Origin: Bradyrhizobium erythrophlei
GTDB taxonomy: Bacteria; Pseudomonadota; Alphaproteobacteria; Rhizobiales; Xanthobacteraceae
NCBI RefSeq assembly: GCF_900129505.1
Contig: NZ_LT670818.1
Location: 2,232,001 to 2,296,000, forward strand
Reading direction: 5' to 3'
DNA length: 64,000 bases
A model generated the notes under the pieces. That model was not told the origin of the DNA. It did no database searches and was given only the letters and a program-made list of their open reading frames with translations. A program made the translations under genes and the position numbers. This document shows positions 16,025-25,690 of the stretch, in pieces (position 1 is the first letter of the stretch; each line of letters opens with the position of its first letter).

Positions 16025-16084
16025 AATTCAGGGAGGTCTCACACATGATCAGCATTAATTCAGGGAGGTCTCACACATGATCAG
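16025..16084 (+). repeat. 32-bp tandem duplication of ribosome-binding site and start codon
   Basis: The block AATTCAGGGAGGTCTCACAC followed by ATGATCAG occurs twice with a 32-bp period, at 16025-16052 and 16057-16084. Each copy carries the same SD (GGGAGG) and ATG. Confidence 0.95.
16045..16080 (+). CDS. 11-residue leader ORF overlapping the next start codon
   Basis: The first duplicated SD/ATG opens a frame encoding MISINSGRSHT. Its TGA at 16078-16080 overlaps the downstream ATG at 16077 as ATGA. The SD (GGGAGG, 16031-16036) is identical to that of the main gene, so ribosomes should load here and re-initiate on the Gly/His-rich protein. Whether the peptide matters, or only its translation, is unknown. 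Confidence 0.6.
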   Translation: MISINSGRSHT

Positions 16085-16667
16085 GATTTTGGATTCCGGG
16101 CGCGGCGCTGTCCGTCGTCTCGGCTTTGCAGCTGCCGCGATGCTGGCGCTGTCAACCGTTCCGCAACGCGCCGAAGCGCTCTCGCTGATCAATCCGGGTG
16201 CTGTCTCCGCGGCGAAACTTGGCGCCGACGGGCTGACGACCGAAGTCCGCGGTGGACATGGCGGAGGTGGAGGAGGTTTCCACGGCGGTGGAGGTGGCGG
16301 AGGCTTCCACGGCGGTGGCGGTTTCCATGGCGGCGGAGGTTTTCACGGCGGCGGCTTCCACGGTGGTGGCGCCGTATTCCATGGCGGCGGGTTTCGCGCC
16401 GGACCGGTCTTCCATGGCGGCGGCCATCGATACAGCGGCCTTCGCTATGGCGGCTATCGATTTGCGCACCACCATCACTTTCACCGGCGCTTCTTCTATG
16501 GCGCGTCATATTACCCGTATGACGATTACCCCTATTATTATTCGTACCGTCGCTGCCGGGTGATCTTGACCCATTACGGCCCGCGCCGCGTCTGCCACTA
16601 TCGCCATTGGCACCACCACTGGCACCATCATTATCGTTACCACCGGCATCACCACATCCATTGGTAA
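16077..16667 (+). CDS. Exported Gly/His/Tyr-rich low-complexity protein
   Basis: A 196-residue protein. The signal peptide is about residues 1-35 (LGFAAAAMLALSTVPQRAEA). A repetitive block (about residues 58-110) of GGGGGFHGGGGF-type units is followed by a His/Tyr/Arg-rich tail (FAHHHHFHRRFFYGASYYPYDDYPYYYSYRRC; HYRHWHHHWHHHYRYHRHHHIHW). The tail could bind divalent metals, or the protein could be a structural envelope or matrix component. It starts at the second copy of a duplicated SD/ATG block. A perfect hairpin terminator follows. Function unknown. Confidence 0.8.
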   Translation: MIRILDSGRGAVRRLGFAAAAMLALSTVPQRAEALSLINPGAVSAAKLGADGLTTEVRGGHGGGGGGFHGGGGGGGFHGGGGFHGGGGFHGGGFHGGGAVFHGGGFRAGPVFHGGGHRYSGLRYGGYRFAHHHHFHRRFFYGASYYPYDDYPYYYSYRRCRVILTHYGPRRVCHYRHWHHHWHHHYRYHRHHHIHW

Positions 16668-16691
16668 GCGTCGAGACGTCCGCTGAAATGA

Positions 16692-16717
16692 AACAGGCGC
16701 CCGAAAGGGCGCCTGTT
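16692..16717. terminator. Bidirectional hairpin terminator between convergent genes
   Basis: A perfect 11-bp stem (AACAGGCGCCC / GGGCGCCTGTT) with a GAAA loop (TTTC on the minus strand), lying between the Gly/His-rich gene (plus) and the 69-residue gene (minus). Only short T-rich sequence follows on either strand. Confidence 0.8.
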
Positions 16718-16737
16718 CTATCGATGCCGGGCGAGGG

Positions 16738-16947
16738 CTACCCCCGATCCCAGTTCTTGAATTTCCATCGCTTGATCTTCCAGGGCGTTAGAGTCTCCAG
16801 TCGCCACTGCTCCCAGCGGTCCGGCGGCCAATGACTGAGACGAGAGGTTTCCTTGACCACGGGCTCGGCGGCGGTTCGGACGACGCGACGGCGGACCTGC
16901 CGCGTCGCTTCGCTGATCATATCGACGAATTCGGACTTGTCGGACAT
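16738..16947 (-). CDS. 69-residue Trp-rich protein downstream of leuC
   Basis: A short protein starting MSDKSEFVDMISEATRQVRR and ending in a Trp/Lys/Arg-rich region (HWPPDRWEQWRLETLTPWKIKRWKFKNWDRG). It has no signal peptide or transmembrane helix. The first half is probably helical and amphipathic. Strong positive charge and six tryptophans suggest membrane-surface or nucleic-acid contact, which is speculation. It lies 104 bp downstream of leuC on the same strand and ends just before a bidirectional terminator. Family not recognised. Confidence 0.6.
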   Translation of the reverse strand: MSDKSEFVDMISEATRQVRRRVVRTAAEPVVKETSRLSHWPPDRWEQWRLETLTPWKIKRWKFKNWDRG

Positions 16948-17051
16948 TGTTCGACTCCTCGCGAGCTGCCAAGCCTGCCTCGAACCAGTCTGCCTCCAAC
17001 ACCTTAACGAGTTGCTTCGGGAACGCCTCGAGGTTGAGCGAAGGGAGAAAT

Positions 17052-18458
<1,407 letters not shown>

Positions 18459-18738
18459 GAGTGTGAGCCCTCGAGGAAATTTGCGTGAGCAGGAAAGCGC
18501 GGTTACGCGCGAAACAGTCGAGATATCGGCGCGGCGTCAGAGCGCGCGCGAAAGTTCCGAGGTCGCCGAGGTCGCGAACCGTCCGAAAAAGCGGCCGGGC
18601 AGGCGGCTGCGATCGTCGATCACGATCCGTGAGACGATGAGGCAAGCGATGCTGGTCTGATCTGGAACCATTGGGTTTTCTACCACAGCGTCGGCCATCG
18701 CGACAATCAATCGATAGCTAGATAGGTATGGCGCAACA
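18459..18738 (-). other. Upstream region of leuC; no gene assigned
   Basis: About 280 bp between the rplS terminator and leuC. A 53-codon minus-strand frame starts at ATG 18698 (MADAVVENPMVPDQTSIACL...) and stops at 18537. It has no good SD, no leucine run and no attenuator-like hairpin, so I do not call it a leader peptide. The region should contain the leuC promoter. Confidence 0.4.
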
Positions 18739-18766
18739 AAAAAGCGCGGGGTTGAGCCCGCGCTTT
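18739..18766 (-). terminator. Rho-independent terminator of rplS
   Basis: On the minus strand a stem AAAGCGCGGG / CCCGCGCTTT with loop CTCAAC is followed by a T-rich tract and then GTTG. It is 26 bp downstream of the rplS stop and closes the ffh/rpsP-rplS gene string. Confidence 0.92.
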
Positions 18767-18791
18767 TCGTCAAATCCATGGTGCGCGGCGA

Positions 18792-19187
18792 TTACTCGCC
18801 GACGGCAGCGGCAGTGGCAGCCGGGCGATCGGACTTCTTCTCGACGATGCGGGCCGACTTGCCGCGCAGGTTGCGCAGGTAATAGAGCTTGGCGCGGCGC
18901 ACCTTGCCGCGGCGCACCACCGTGATCGAGTCGATCATCGGCGACATCACCGGGAATACGCGTTCCACGCCTTCGCCGTAGGAAATCTTGCGAACCGTGA
19001 AGCTCTCATTGAGCCCGCCGCCGGAGCGGCCGATGCAGACACCTTCATAGGCCTGCACGCGCGAACGGTCACCTTCGACGACCTTGACGTTGACGATCAC
19101 GGTGTCGCCGGGGCCAAAATCCGGAATGGTTTTGGTGGCGGCCAATTTGTCGAACTGCTCTTTTTCGAGCTGTTGAATAAGGTTCAT
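18792..19187 (-). CDS. rplS: 50S ribosomal protein L19
   Basis: A 131-residue ribosomal protein at the 30S-50S interface. Conserved stretches are [52 protein letters not shown] and [23 protein letters not shown]. The short Ala-rich tail is usual in Rhizobiales. The ATG at 19187 ([11 protein letters not shown]) is the family start; the frame extends upstream without support. It follows trmD in the usual rpsP-rimM-trmD-rplS order, but two hairpin repeats lie between. Confidence 0.98.
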   Translation of the reverse strand: MNLIQQLEKEQFDKLAATKTIPDFGPGDTVIVNVKVVEGDRSRVQAYEGVCIGRSGGGLNESFTVRKISYGEGVERVFPVMSPMIDSITVVRRGKVRRAKLYYLRNLRGKSARIVEKKSDRPAATAAAVGE

Positions 19188-19257
19188 CGCAAAATCTCCA
19201 TCGGCGGCGCGCCCCAGCCGCCAAGGCACGGGCTGCGCGGGTGTTCGTTATCCTGTA

Positions 19258-19370
19258 GCGCGTATTCCGCAAAGGTGGACACCGGTTTTGCGGAAAGAAT
19301 ACGCGCCACTCAAAAAATCGAGCATTTTCTTGCGGCAAAACCGGAATGCCACTTTGCCGGAAAATGCTCG
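19258..19370. repeat. Two adjacent palindromic repeats between trmD and rplS
   Basis: Hairpin 1 is 19258-19306 (GCGCGTATTC / GAATACGCGC, with inner CCGCAAA-type pairing). Hairpin 2 is 19319-19370 (CGAGCATTTTC / GAAAATGCTCG, with inner GCGGCAAA-like pairing). They share the internal motif CAAAACCGG/CCGGTTTTG. They lie inside what should be one operon. Confidence 0.85.
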
Positions 19371-19413
19371 GTGCGCGGATTTGGCGCTCGTATACGGCAA
19401 AGGCGGCGGCTTG

Positions 19414-20175
19414 TCACCCTTCCGTCGTGTTTTTTGGGCGTTTTTGCCGAGGCGCGGACGGGGCTTGCCTGGCGGCCCAGAGGTCCGGCCGCCGGGCCCG
19501 GGTCAGGGCCTCGGCCTCGGCCTGCCGCCAGGCCGCGATCTTGGCGTGATCGCCGGACAACAGGATTTCCGGAATGGTGCGGCCCTCGAAGTCCTGGGGG
19601 CGGGTATATTGCGGGTATTCCAGTAGTCCTTCGGAAAAGCTCTCCTCGGCCCCGGAAGCCGGCTTTCCCATGACGCCCGGCAACAGCCGGACACAGGCAT
19701 CGATCACCGCAAAGGCAGCGATTTCGCCCCCGGACAGCACATAGTCGCCGATCGAAACCTCTTCGAGCCGGCGAGCCTCGATTACGCGCTGGTCGATGCC
19801 CTCGAACCGGCCGCAGACGATCAGGGGGCCGGGCCCGGCGGCGAGTTCCCTAACCCACGACTGGGTCAATGGCCGACCCCGCGGGCTCATCAATAGCCTT
19901 GGTCGATCCCTTGGACGGTCGGCAGCACTATCCGCGGCATCGATCGCAGCCGCCAGCACGTCGGCCCGCAGCACCATGCCGGGTCCGCCCCCGGCCGGCG
20001 TATCGTCGACGCTGCGGTGGCGGTCGGTGGCGGAATCCCTGATGTCGCGCGCCTCCAGCGCCCACAGGCCCGACGCCAGCGCCTTGCCGGCAAGGCTCGC
20101 GCCGAGGGGGCCGGGGAACATCTCCGGAAACAGGGTGAGGACGGTTGCTCGCCAGGGGATTATCTCGGCAGCCAT
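19414..20175 (-). CDS. trmD: tRNA (guanine37-N1)-methyltransferase
   Basis: A 253-residue SPOUT-class enzyme that methylates G37 of tRNAs with S-adenosylmethionine, protecting the reading frame. Visible are [37 protein letters not shown], the trefoil-knot segments [16 protein letters not shown] and [20 protein letters not shown], and [19 protein letters not shown]. The C-terminus is basic ([11 protein letters not shown]). It is in the conserved minus-strand order rpsP-rimM-trmD, beginning 2 bp after the rimM stop. Confidence 0.97.
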   Translation of the reverse strand: MAAEIIPWRATVLTLFPEMFPGPLGASLAGKALASGLWALEARDIRDSATDRHRSVDDTPAGGGPGMVLRADVLAAAIDAADSAADRPRDRPRLLMSPRGRPLTQSWVRELAAGPGPLIVCGRFEGIDQRVIEARRLEEVSIGDYVLSGGEIAAFAVIDACVRLLPGVMGKPASGAEESFSEGLLEYPQYTRPQDFEGRTIPEILLSGDHAKIAAWRQAEAEALTRARRPDLWAARQAPSAPRQKRPKNTTEG

Positions 20176-20177
20176 GC

Positions 20178-20705
20178 TCAGTCGTCCGCACTGGAGGGAT
20201 TGTCGCCCTCGATTTCGTCAGGCATTTCGATCACCACGCGTCCGCCTGGGACATCGACCATCGGCACCACGGCATTGGTGAACGGCAGCAGTAGGGTCGA
20301 CCCGCTGGGCGGCGCGATCTCGATGATGTCGCCGGCACCGAAATTATGGATGGCGATGACGCGGCCGAGCGGTTCATTGGCGGTATTCACCGCGGCAAGC
20401 CCGATCAGGTCGGCGTGGTAATATTCATCCTCATCGGTGTCGGGCAGTTTTTCCCGCGCGACATAGAGTTCGATGCCGTTGAGACGCTCGGCCTCCTCGC
20501 GCGTGGCAACGCCTTTCAGCGTCGCCACCAGATGGCCCTTTGCCTCGCGCGCGCTCGTGACCTCGAACTGACGCGCGCCGTCTTTTGTCACCAGCGGACC
20601 GTAGGCCTTCACCGCCAACGGGTCTTCGGTGAACGTCCACAGTTTCAACGCGCCGCGCACGCCATGCGCGGCGCCGATCCGGGCGACGCAAATCGGTGCT
20701 GCCAC
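20178..20705 (-). CDS. rimM: Ribosome maturation factor RimM
   Basis: A 175-residue 30S assembly factor binding ribosomal protein S19 and acting on the 3' domain of 16S rRNA. The N-terminal beta-barrel starts [23 protein letters not shown]. The C-terminal PRC-barrel contains [31 protein letters not shown] and [19 protein letters not shown]. It lies between rpsP (20 bp upstream) and trmD (2 bp downstream), the standard operon. Confidence 0.97.
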   Translation of the reverse strand: MAAPICVARIGAAHGVRGALKLWTFTEDPLAVKAYGPLVTKDGARQFEVTSAREAKGHLVATLKGVATREEAERLNGIELYVAREKLPDTDEDEYYHADLIGLAAVNTANEPLGRVIAIHNFGAGDIIEIAPPSGSTLLLPFTNAVVPMVDVPGGRVVIEMPDEIEGDNPSSADD

Positions 20706-20725
20706 TGTCGCAGCCCCGTTACGCG

Positions 20726-21061
20726 TCAGGCCGTCTTGGCGGCGGCTTCGGCCTGCGCCTTGCGCTCCTTGCGCGGCACGGCCCTTTCCGGATTGTTGCG
20801 GGCGGCACGTTTCACGACGCCGGCGGCATCGAGGAAGCGCGTCACGCGGTCCGACGGCTGCGCGCCCTTGGCGAGCCAGGCCTTGACCTTGTCCATGTCG
20901 AGCTTCAGCCGTTCGGCGTTGTCCTTCGGCAGCAGCGGGTTGAAATGGCCGAGACGCTCGATGAAGCGGCCGTCGCGCGGAAAGCGGGAGTCGGCGACGA
21001 CGACGTGATAGACCGGACGCTTCTTGGTGCCTGCGCGCGCGAGGCGGATAACGACTGACAT
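20726..21061 (-). CDS. rpsP: 30S ribosomal protein S16
   Basis: A 111-residue small-subunit protein with the conserved N-terminus [44 protein letters not shown] and the lysine-rich middle [23 protein letters not shown]. The alanine/lysine-rich C-terminal extension is usual in alphaproteobacteria. It begins 51 bp after the ffh stop, with an AGGAG-type SD before the start. Confidence 0.98.
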   Translation of the reverse strand: MSVVIRLARAGTKKRPVYHVVVADSRFPRDGRFIERLGHFNPLLPKDNAERLKLDMDKVKAWLAKGAQPSDRVTRFLDAAGVVKRAARNNPERAVPRKERKAQAEAAAKTA

Positions 21062-21112
21062 TTTGGTCTCCTTTGAGGTGTCTGTTCGAATGGTTGAGTG
21101 AATTGATCGCGA

Positions 21113-22663
21113 TTATTTTTTCTTGCCGAGGCCGGGGAAACCGCCGAGGCCCGGCAGGTTCGGCTTGCCGCTCAAGCCGGTGAGGCCAGGCAGATTCGGC
21201 AGGCCCTGCCGCAAGCCTGCGGGAAGATCCTTCGGCAGCGCGGGCATGCCCCCGGGACCTGCGCCACCGGGCATTTTTTCGGTCAGCGCCTTCATCTGCT
21301 CGGGCGAGGGCGTGCCGCCGCCAAAGCCCATCGCCTGGGCGATGCCGGCCATCGGGCCGCGCTTGCCGGAGCCCATGGCCTTCATCATGTCGGCCATGTT
21401 GCGATGCATCTTCAGGAGCTTGTTGAGGTCTTCGACCTTGCCGCCGGCGCCCGCGGCAATGCGCTTCTTGCGGCTGGCTTTGAGGATATCGGGATGCTTG
21501 CGCTCCTGCCGCGTCATCGAATCGATCAGCGCGACCTGGCGCTTCAGGATCCTGTCGTCGATGCCGGCGTTGGCAATCTGGTTCTTCATCTTGGCGATGC
21601 CGGGCATCATGCCCATCAACCCGCTGATGCCGCCCATATTGGCCATCTGCAGCAATTGCTCGCGCATGTCCGACAGGTCGAACTGGCCTTTGCGCATCCG
21701 TTCGGCGGTGCGCGCCGCCTTCTCGGCGTCGATATTGGCGGCGGCCTTCTCGACCAGCGACACCACGTCGCCCATCCCGAGGATGCGTCCCGCGATCCGG
21801 CTGGGATGAAAATCCTCCAGCGCGTCGGTTTTTTCACCGGTACCGATCAGTTTTATGGGCTTGCCCGTCACCGCGCGCATCGACAGTGCAGCGCCGCCGC
21901 GGCCGTCGCCATCGACCCGCGTCAGTACGATGCCGGTCAGCCCGACGCGCTGGTCGAAGGATCGCGCCAGATTCACGGCGTCCTGGCCGGTCAGGGAGTC
22001 CGCGACCAGCAGCACTTCATGCGGATTGGCGGTGGCTTTGATCTCGGCCGCCTCCGTCATCATCTCTTCATCGAGCGTGGTGCGGCCGGCGGTGTCGAGC
22101 AGAACCACGTCGTAGCCGCCGAGCTTTCCGGCCTCCAGCGCGCGTTTGGCGATCTGGGTCGGCTTCTGGCCGGCGACGATCGGCAGGGTCGGGATATCGA
22201 GGTCGCGCCCGAGCACCGCGAGCTGCTCCATCGCCGCCGGGCGATAGATGTCGAGCGAAGCCATCAGCACCTTGCGCTTGTCGCGCTGGGTCAAACGGCG
22301 GGCGAGTTTTGCGGTGGTGGTGGTCTTGCCAGAGCCTTGCAGGCCGACCATCATGATCGCGACCGGCGGTACCGCGTTGAGGTCGATGGTCTGGCCGTCG
22401 GACCCCAGCATGGCGACCAGTTCGTCGTGGACGATCTTGACCACCATCTGGCCGGGGGTCACCGACTTGACGACGGTCGCGCCGACCGCCTGTTCGCGAA
22501 CGCGATCGGTGAAGCTGCGGACGACATCGAGCGAAACGTCCGCCTCGAGCAGCGCGCGGCGCACCTCGCGCATCGCGGCATCGACGTCGGCTTCGGACAG
22601 CGACCCGCGCCCCGTCAGCCGATCGAGAATGCCACCAAGCTTTTCCGACAGATTGTCGAACAA
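21113..22663 (-). CDS. ffh: Signal recognition particle protein Ffh (SRP54)
   Basis: A 516-residue SRP GTPase that, with 4.5S RNA, recognises signal sequences and docks on FtsY. NG domain: [18 protein letters not shown] (P-loop), [41 protein letters not shown]. The C-terminal M domain is Met/Gly-rich ([39 protein letters not shown]...), followed by a Pro/Gly/Leu tail. The TTG at 22663 is preferred because AAGGAA stands eight bases upstream and it yields the family N-terminus (M)[10 protein letters not shown]. The ATG at 22708 would add 15 residues starting inside a palindromic repeat. Confidence 0.96.
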   Translation of the reverse strand: MFDNLSEKLGGILDRLTGRGSLSEADVDAAMREVRRALLEADVSLDVVRSFTDRVREQAVGATVVKSVTPGQMVVKIVHDELVAMLGSDGQTIDLNAVPPVAIMMVGLQGSGKTTTTAKLARRLTQRDKRKVLMASLDIYRPAAMEQLAVLGRDLDIPTLPIVAGQKPTQIAKRALEAGKLGGYDVVLLDTAGRTTLDEEMMTEAAEIKATANPHEVLLVADSLTGQDAVNLARSFDQRVGLTGIVLTRVDGDGRGGAALSMRAVTGKPIKLIGTGEKTDALEDFHPSRIAGRILGMGDVVSLVEKAAANIDAEKAARTAERMRKGQFDLSDMREQLLQMANMGGISGLMGMMPGIAKMKNQIANAGIDDRILKRQVALIDSMTRQERKHPDILKASRKKRIAAGAGGKVEDLNKLLKMHRNMADMMKAMGSGKRGPMAGIAQAMGFGGGTPSPEQMKALTEKMPGGAGPGGMPALPKDLPAGLRQGLPNLPGLTGLSGKPNLPGLGGFPGLGKKK

Positions 22664-22702
22664 TGCCGTTGTTCCTTGCCTAGGCGCTGCGTCAGTCACC
22701 GC

Positions 22703-22803
22703 CGTCATACCCCGCGAAAGCGGGGTATCCAGTACGCCGCAGCTTCTCGGCTCAAGCGAGCTGCTCTGGGATACTGGATCACCCGCTTTCGCGGGGTATG
22801 ACG
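22703..22803. repeat. Palindromic intergenic repeat at the ffh 5' end
   Basis: A 101-bp hairpin. The outer arms CGTCATACCCCGCGAAAGCG and CGCTTTCGCGGGGTATGACG pair perfectly, and inner GGTATCCAGTA / TACTGGATC also pair partly. The sequence GATCCAGTACGCCGC also occurs in the repeat after mtaB (28069-28168), so both belong to one family. Confidence 0.88.
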
Positions 22804-23068
22804 ACCACTTTACTATCTCGGCATAGTGCCGAGCCGATCAACCAAACACTTTCGCGCCCGAGGGCGCATCGCGCTGTCGGGCGTTAACCTCCGGCCTCAG
22901 GGACCGGGCGGCGGGTCGAAAAGATGAGTCCTTCCGATGAATTCCGCGGGTTAAACCCCCGCGAGGCCCAAAAGTCAAGGAAAGTCGCGGCCCGATGGCG
23001 GCTTCGTGAAGCCCGGTACCCGGTGTACCCCCTTGCGAAGGTGGAAGTTTTTGGGACCAATCGGGTCC
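22804..23068. other. Divergent intergenic region between ffh and the MBL gene
   Basis: About 265 bp with no supported gene. Contains GC-rich runs (e.g. GTTAACCTCCGGCCTCAGGG near 22884) and should hold promoters for the divergent ffh and MBL-fold genes; no specific motif could be assigned. Confidence 0.4.
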
Positions 23069-24061
23069 ATGAGCTCAGCAGACAATACCTATTCCGGCCC
23101 CGTTTCCGATCACTTCGACGGCCGGCAGTTTTTCGATCCCGATGGCGCGCCGCCCAAATCCCTTCGCGAGGTGCTGCGCTGGCAGTTCAGTCGCGACCGC
23201 CAGCGCCAGGTCTGGCCTGAATGGGCGCCGAGCCCGCATGCCGACACCCCGCCGGCCCGCGTCGACGGCGGCAAGGTGCGGCTGTCGTTTGTCGGCCATG
23301 TCAGCTGGTTGATCCAGACCGCGGGGCTGAACATCCTGGTCGATCCCGTATGGTCGGAGCGCGCCTCGCCGGTACGCTGGGCCGGACCACGGCGCCATAA
23401 CGACCCCGGCATTGCCTTCGACGCGCTGCCACCGATCGACGTCGCGCTGGTGTCGCATGGTCATTACGACCATCTCGATATCGCCACGCTGTCGAAACTC
23501 TCGGCAAAATTCTCGCCGCGGGTGATCACGCCGCTCGGCAACGACGTCGCCATGCGCCGCGCCGACGACAAGGTCAGGGCCGAACCGTTCGACTGGCACG
23601 ACCGCGTCGACCTCGGCAATGGCATCGCGGTAACGCTGGTGCCGACCCGGCACTGGACGGCGCGCGGGCTGTTCGACCGCAACAAAGCGCTGTGGGCGAG
23701 TTTTGTACTGGAGACGCCGGCCGGCAAGATCTACATCGTGTGCGATTCCGGTTATGGCTCGGGCAAGCATTTTCGCGATGTCGGGCAAGCGCACGGCCCA
23801 CTGCGCCTGGCGATATTGCCGATCGGCGCCTATGAGCCGCGCTGGTTCATGCGCGACCAGCACATGAATCCGTCGGATGCCGTGAAGGCGCTCGACGATT
23901 GCGGCGCCCAAGCCGCGCTGGCGCACCATCACGGCACGTTTCAGCTCACCGATGAAGCCATCGACGCTCCCCTTACCGCGCTGCATGCTGCGCTGGATGA
24001 CGCGAAGATCCCGCGGGAGCGGTTTGTGGCGCTGAATCCGGGGCAGGTATTCGAAATCTAG
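23069..24061 (+). CDS. MBL-fold metallo-hydrolase (NAPE-PLD/UlaG-like)
   Basis: A 330-residue metallo-beta-lactamase-fold hydrolase. The zinc motif is VSHGHYDHLDIATL (HxHxDH), with further ligands likely in TRHWTARGLFDR, CDSGYGSGKHF and the C-terminal AHHHGTFQLTDE. The segment LNILVDPVWSERASPVRWAGPRRHNDPGI is typical of the N-acyl-phosphatidylethanolamine phospholipase D / UlaG branch, so a phospholipid-like or lactone substrate is possible. ATG 23069 (MSSADNTY) fits; upstream frame to 23006 lacks an SD. No signal peptide, probably cytosolic. Confidence 0.88.
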   Translation: MSSADNTYSGPVSDHFDGRQFFDPDGAPPKSLREVLRWQFSRDRQRQVWPEWAPSPHADTPPARVDGGKVRLSFVGHVSWLIQTAGLNILVDPVWSERASPVRWAGPRRHNDPGIAFDALPPIDVALVSHGHYDHLDIATLSKLSAKFSPRVITPLGNDVAMRRADDKVRAEPFDWHDRVDLGNGIAVTLVPTRHWTARGLFDRNKALWASFVLETPAGKIYIVCDSGYGSGKHFRDVGQAHGPLRLAILPIGAYEPRWFMRDQHMNPSDAVKALDDCGAQAALAHHHGTFQLTDEAIDAPLTALHAALDDAKIPRERFVALNPGQVFEI

Positions 24062-24262
24062 TCGCCGTCCCGGCCAAGCGAAGCGCGAGCCGGGACCATA
24101 ACCACCAATCTGAATTATTGGAAAAGACTCGACCAACGGCTTCGCTTAGCCACGGAAGCCGGTGGTTATGGATCCCTGCTTGGCGCCTTCGGTAAAGCTT
24201 CGGCGGCCCACCGTCATGACCCCCGGCGAAGCCTTGGCGTAGACGGGTCGCAGGGACGACAT
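24062..24262. repeat. Compound palindromic repeat region
   Basis: About 200 bp between convergent genes. GGACCATAACCACC (near 24095-24108) pairs with GGTGGTTATGGATCC (24161-24175). The outer segments GTCGCCGTCCCGGCCAAGCG and GTCGCAGGGACGAC mirror each other loosely. No gene seen. Confidence 0.6.
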
Positions 24263-24263
24263 T

Positions 24264-24980
24264 CTACGGCCCCGCCTGCTTGATCGCCCAGGACACGCTC
24301 ACCGTCACCTGCAGCGTCTCTTCGCCCTGGGCGACCGGTGTCGGGGACACCGCCATGCCCGCGGCCATCTTGCGAAAGGGCATCGGGCCGGGGGCGCCTT
24401 GCTCGGAGATGTCGAGCGGCGCGCCCAGCGTGACGCCGGCGGCCTTGGCATAGATCTCGGCCTTGCGGCGGGCATCGGCGACAGCCTGTCCGCGGGCGTC
24501 ATCCAGAAGCTTTGACGCGTTGGACACGGAAAAACCGATGCCGCCGATATTGGTCGCGCCGGCGCCTACCAGAATATCGATGGTGCTGGCGACCTTTGGG
24601 ATGTCGTGCAATCGGACGGTGACGCGATTACTGGCCTGGTAGCCGACGACGGGAGACGGTCCGGGGCGGTTTGGCGCGTATTGCGGTTGCAGCGACAGCC
24701 GCGAGGTCTGGATATCCTTCTCGTCGATGTTGGCGGCCTTCAGCGCCAGCAACAGCTTGCCCATCGCCGCGTTGTTGGCATCGGATGCGTCGCGCGCGGT
24801 CTTGGCGTCCGAGGTGACGCCGGCCTCGATCTCCGCCCGATCCGGCGCCACCGATATGGTGGCTTCGCCGCTGACGGTGATCATCGGCGGCGGCATGGTC
24901 TGCGCCAGTGCAGGCGTAGCAAGCAACACGCTCGCGAAAATGGCGGCGGCGGGCGGAGTGCGATGTCCCATAAATCTCAT
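24264..24980 (-). CDS. Exported SIMPL (DUF541) domain protein
   Basis: A 238-residue exported protein. Signal peptide about residues 1-26 (ending ATPALAQ|TMPP). The SIMPL domain follows: ITVSGEATISVAPDRAEIEAGV at the front, VVGYQASNRVTVRLHDIPKV in the middle and DARRKAEIYAKAAGVTLG / EETLQVTVSVSWAI at the end. SIMPL proteins are periplasmic or outer-membrane-associated and linked to oxidative stress and signalling, with no known chemistry. Its ATG overlaps the TGA of the upstream GyrI-like gene (24977-24980), so the two are coupled. An alternative ATG is at 24971. Confidence 0.88.
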   Translation of the reverse strand: MRFMGHRTPPAAAIFASVLLATPALAQTMPPPMITVSGEATISVAPDRAEIEAGVTSDAKTARDASDANNAAMGKLLLALKAANIDEKDIQTSRLSLQPQYAPNRPGPSPVVGYQASNRVTVRLHDIPKVASTIDILVGAGATNIGGIGFSVSNASKLLDDARGQAVADARRKAEIYAKAAGVTLGAPLDISEQGAPGPMPFRKMAAGMAVSPTPVAQGEETLQVTVSVSWAIKQAGP

Positions 24981-25690
24981 TTCAGCGGCACGTAGACGTT
25001 GATGACCAGCTTGTCTTCCGCGGTCTTCAGGGGGTCGGTGAGGTATTCCTCGATAAAAGTGTCCTTGGCTTCGAGCTTCTTGTCGTCGAGGTGATTGGTG
25101 ATGGCCTCATAGGTGTTGTCCATGTTGTCGTAGGACCCGCGATGGACGAATTTCAGGGCCTTGCCGTCGGGCGATTTGCCCATGCTCATGGCCTTGGTCA
25201 GGTTTTTCGGCTCCTGATCGACAGGGATTTCAGCCAGGTAGGTGAACCCGGTATCGTCGGTGGAGGTGTAGACGATCATCGCGTTGCCTGACGCCTTGAT
25301 GCCCTGCTTGTCGAGCAGCGCGGAAAGCGACTTGAAGGAATCGATCAGGGTGTCGAACGCCGAATCCCAGTTGGCATTGCCCTTGAGGACGACGACCGTC
25401 TTGGGCTCCAGCGTGATCTGCTCGCCGAAGGGGTCGGCGGTTTGCAGCGGCGCGGCGGCGGGGGGCGTCGCGGGGGTCTCGGCGGCCGCCGGCGGGCTGG
25501 CGGGTGCCGGCGACGGGCTCGCGGCCGGAGCCGGGCTTGCCGCGGGAGCCGGGGTTTCCGAGGCGGCAGGTGCCGCGGGAGAGGCCGCCGGCGCCGGCGA
25601 TTGCGCCAGCGCGTTGCCAAGGCCCACCGAAATCGCTGCGATCGGGATCAGCGCGAGCATGACAAGGCGAAACGAGCGGCGGCAAATCAT
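24977..25690 (-). CDS. Exported GyrI-like (effector-binding) domain protein with Ala/Pro linker
   Basis: A 237-residue protein. Signal peptide about residues 1-30 (LVMLALIPIAAISVGLGNALAQ|SPA). About 55 residues of Ala/Pro/Ser-rich low complexity follow (APAASPAPAASPSPAPASPP). The C-terminal domain of about 150 residues resembles the GyrI-like/AraC effector-binding fold (VLKGNANWDSAFDTLIDSFKSLSALLDKQG, FTYLAEIPVD, LKFVHRGSYDNMDNTYEAITNHL, EEYLTDPLKT, INVYVPLK). GyrI-like domains usually sit in cytosolic regulators, so an exported one, translationally coupled to a SIMPL protein, is notable. Ligand unknown. Confidence 0.82.
   Translation of the reverse strand: MICRRSFRLVMLALIPIAAISVGLGNALAQSPAPAASPAAPAASETPAPAASPAPAASPSPAPASPPAAAETPATPPAAAPLQTADPFGEQITLEPKTVVVLKGNANWDSAFDTLIDSFKSLSALLDKQGIKASGNAMIVYTSTDDTGFTYLAEIPVDQEPKNLTKAMSMGKSPDGKALKFVHRGSYDNMDNTYEAITNHLDDKKLEAKDTFIEEYLTDPLKTAEDKLVINVYVPLK

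Noticed and set aside
16025..16084. CRISPR-like or phage repeat
   Set aside because: Only two tandem copies with a 4-bp gap, containing SD and ATG; no array anywhere in the window and no cas genes.
18537..18698. 53-codon ORF upstream of leuC as a leucine leader peptide
   Set aside because: Only a few scattered leucines, no tandem Leu codons, no SD and no terminator/antiterminator pair before leuC.
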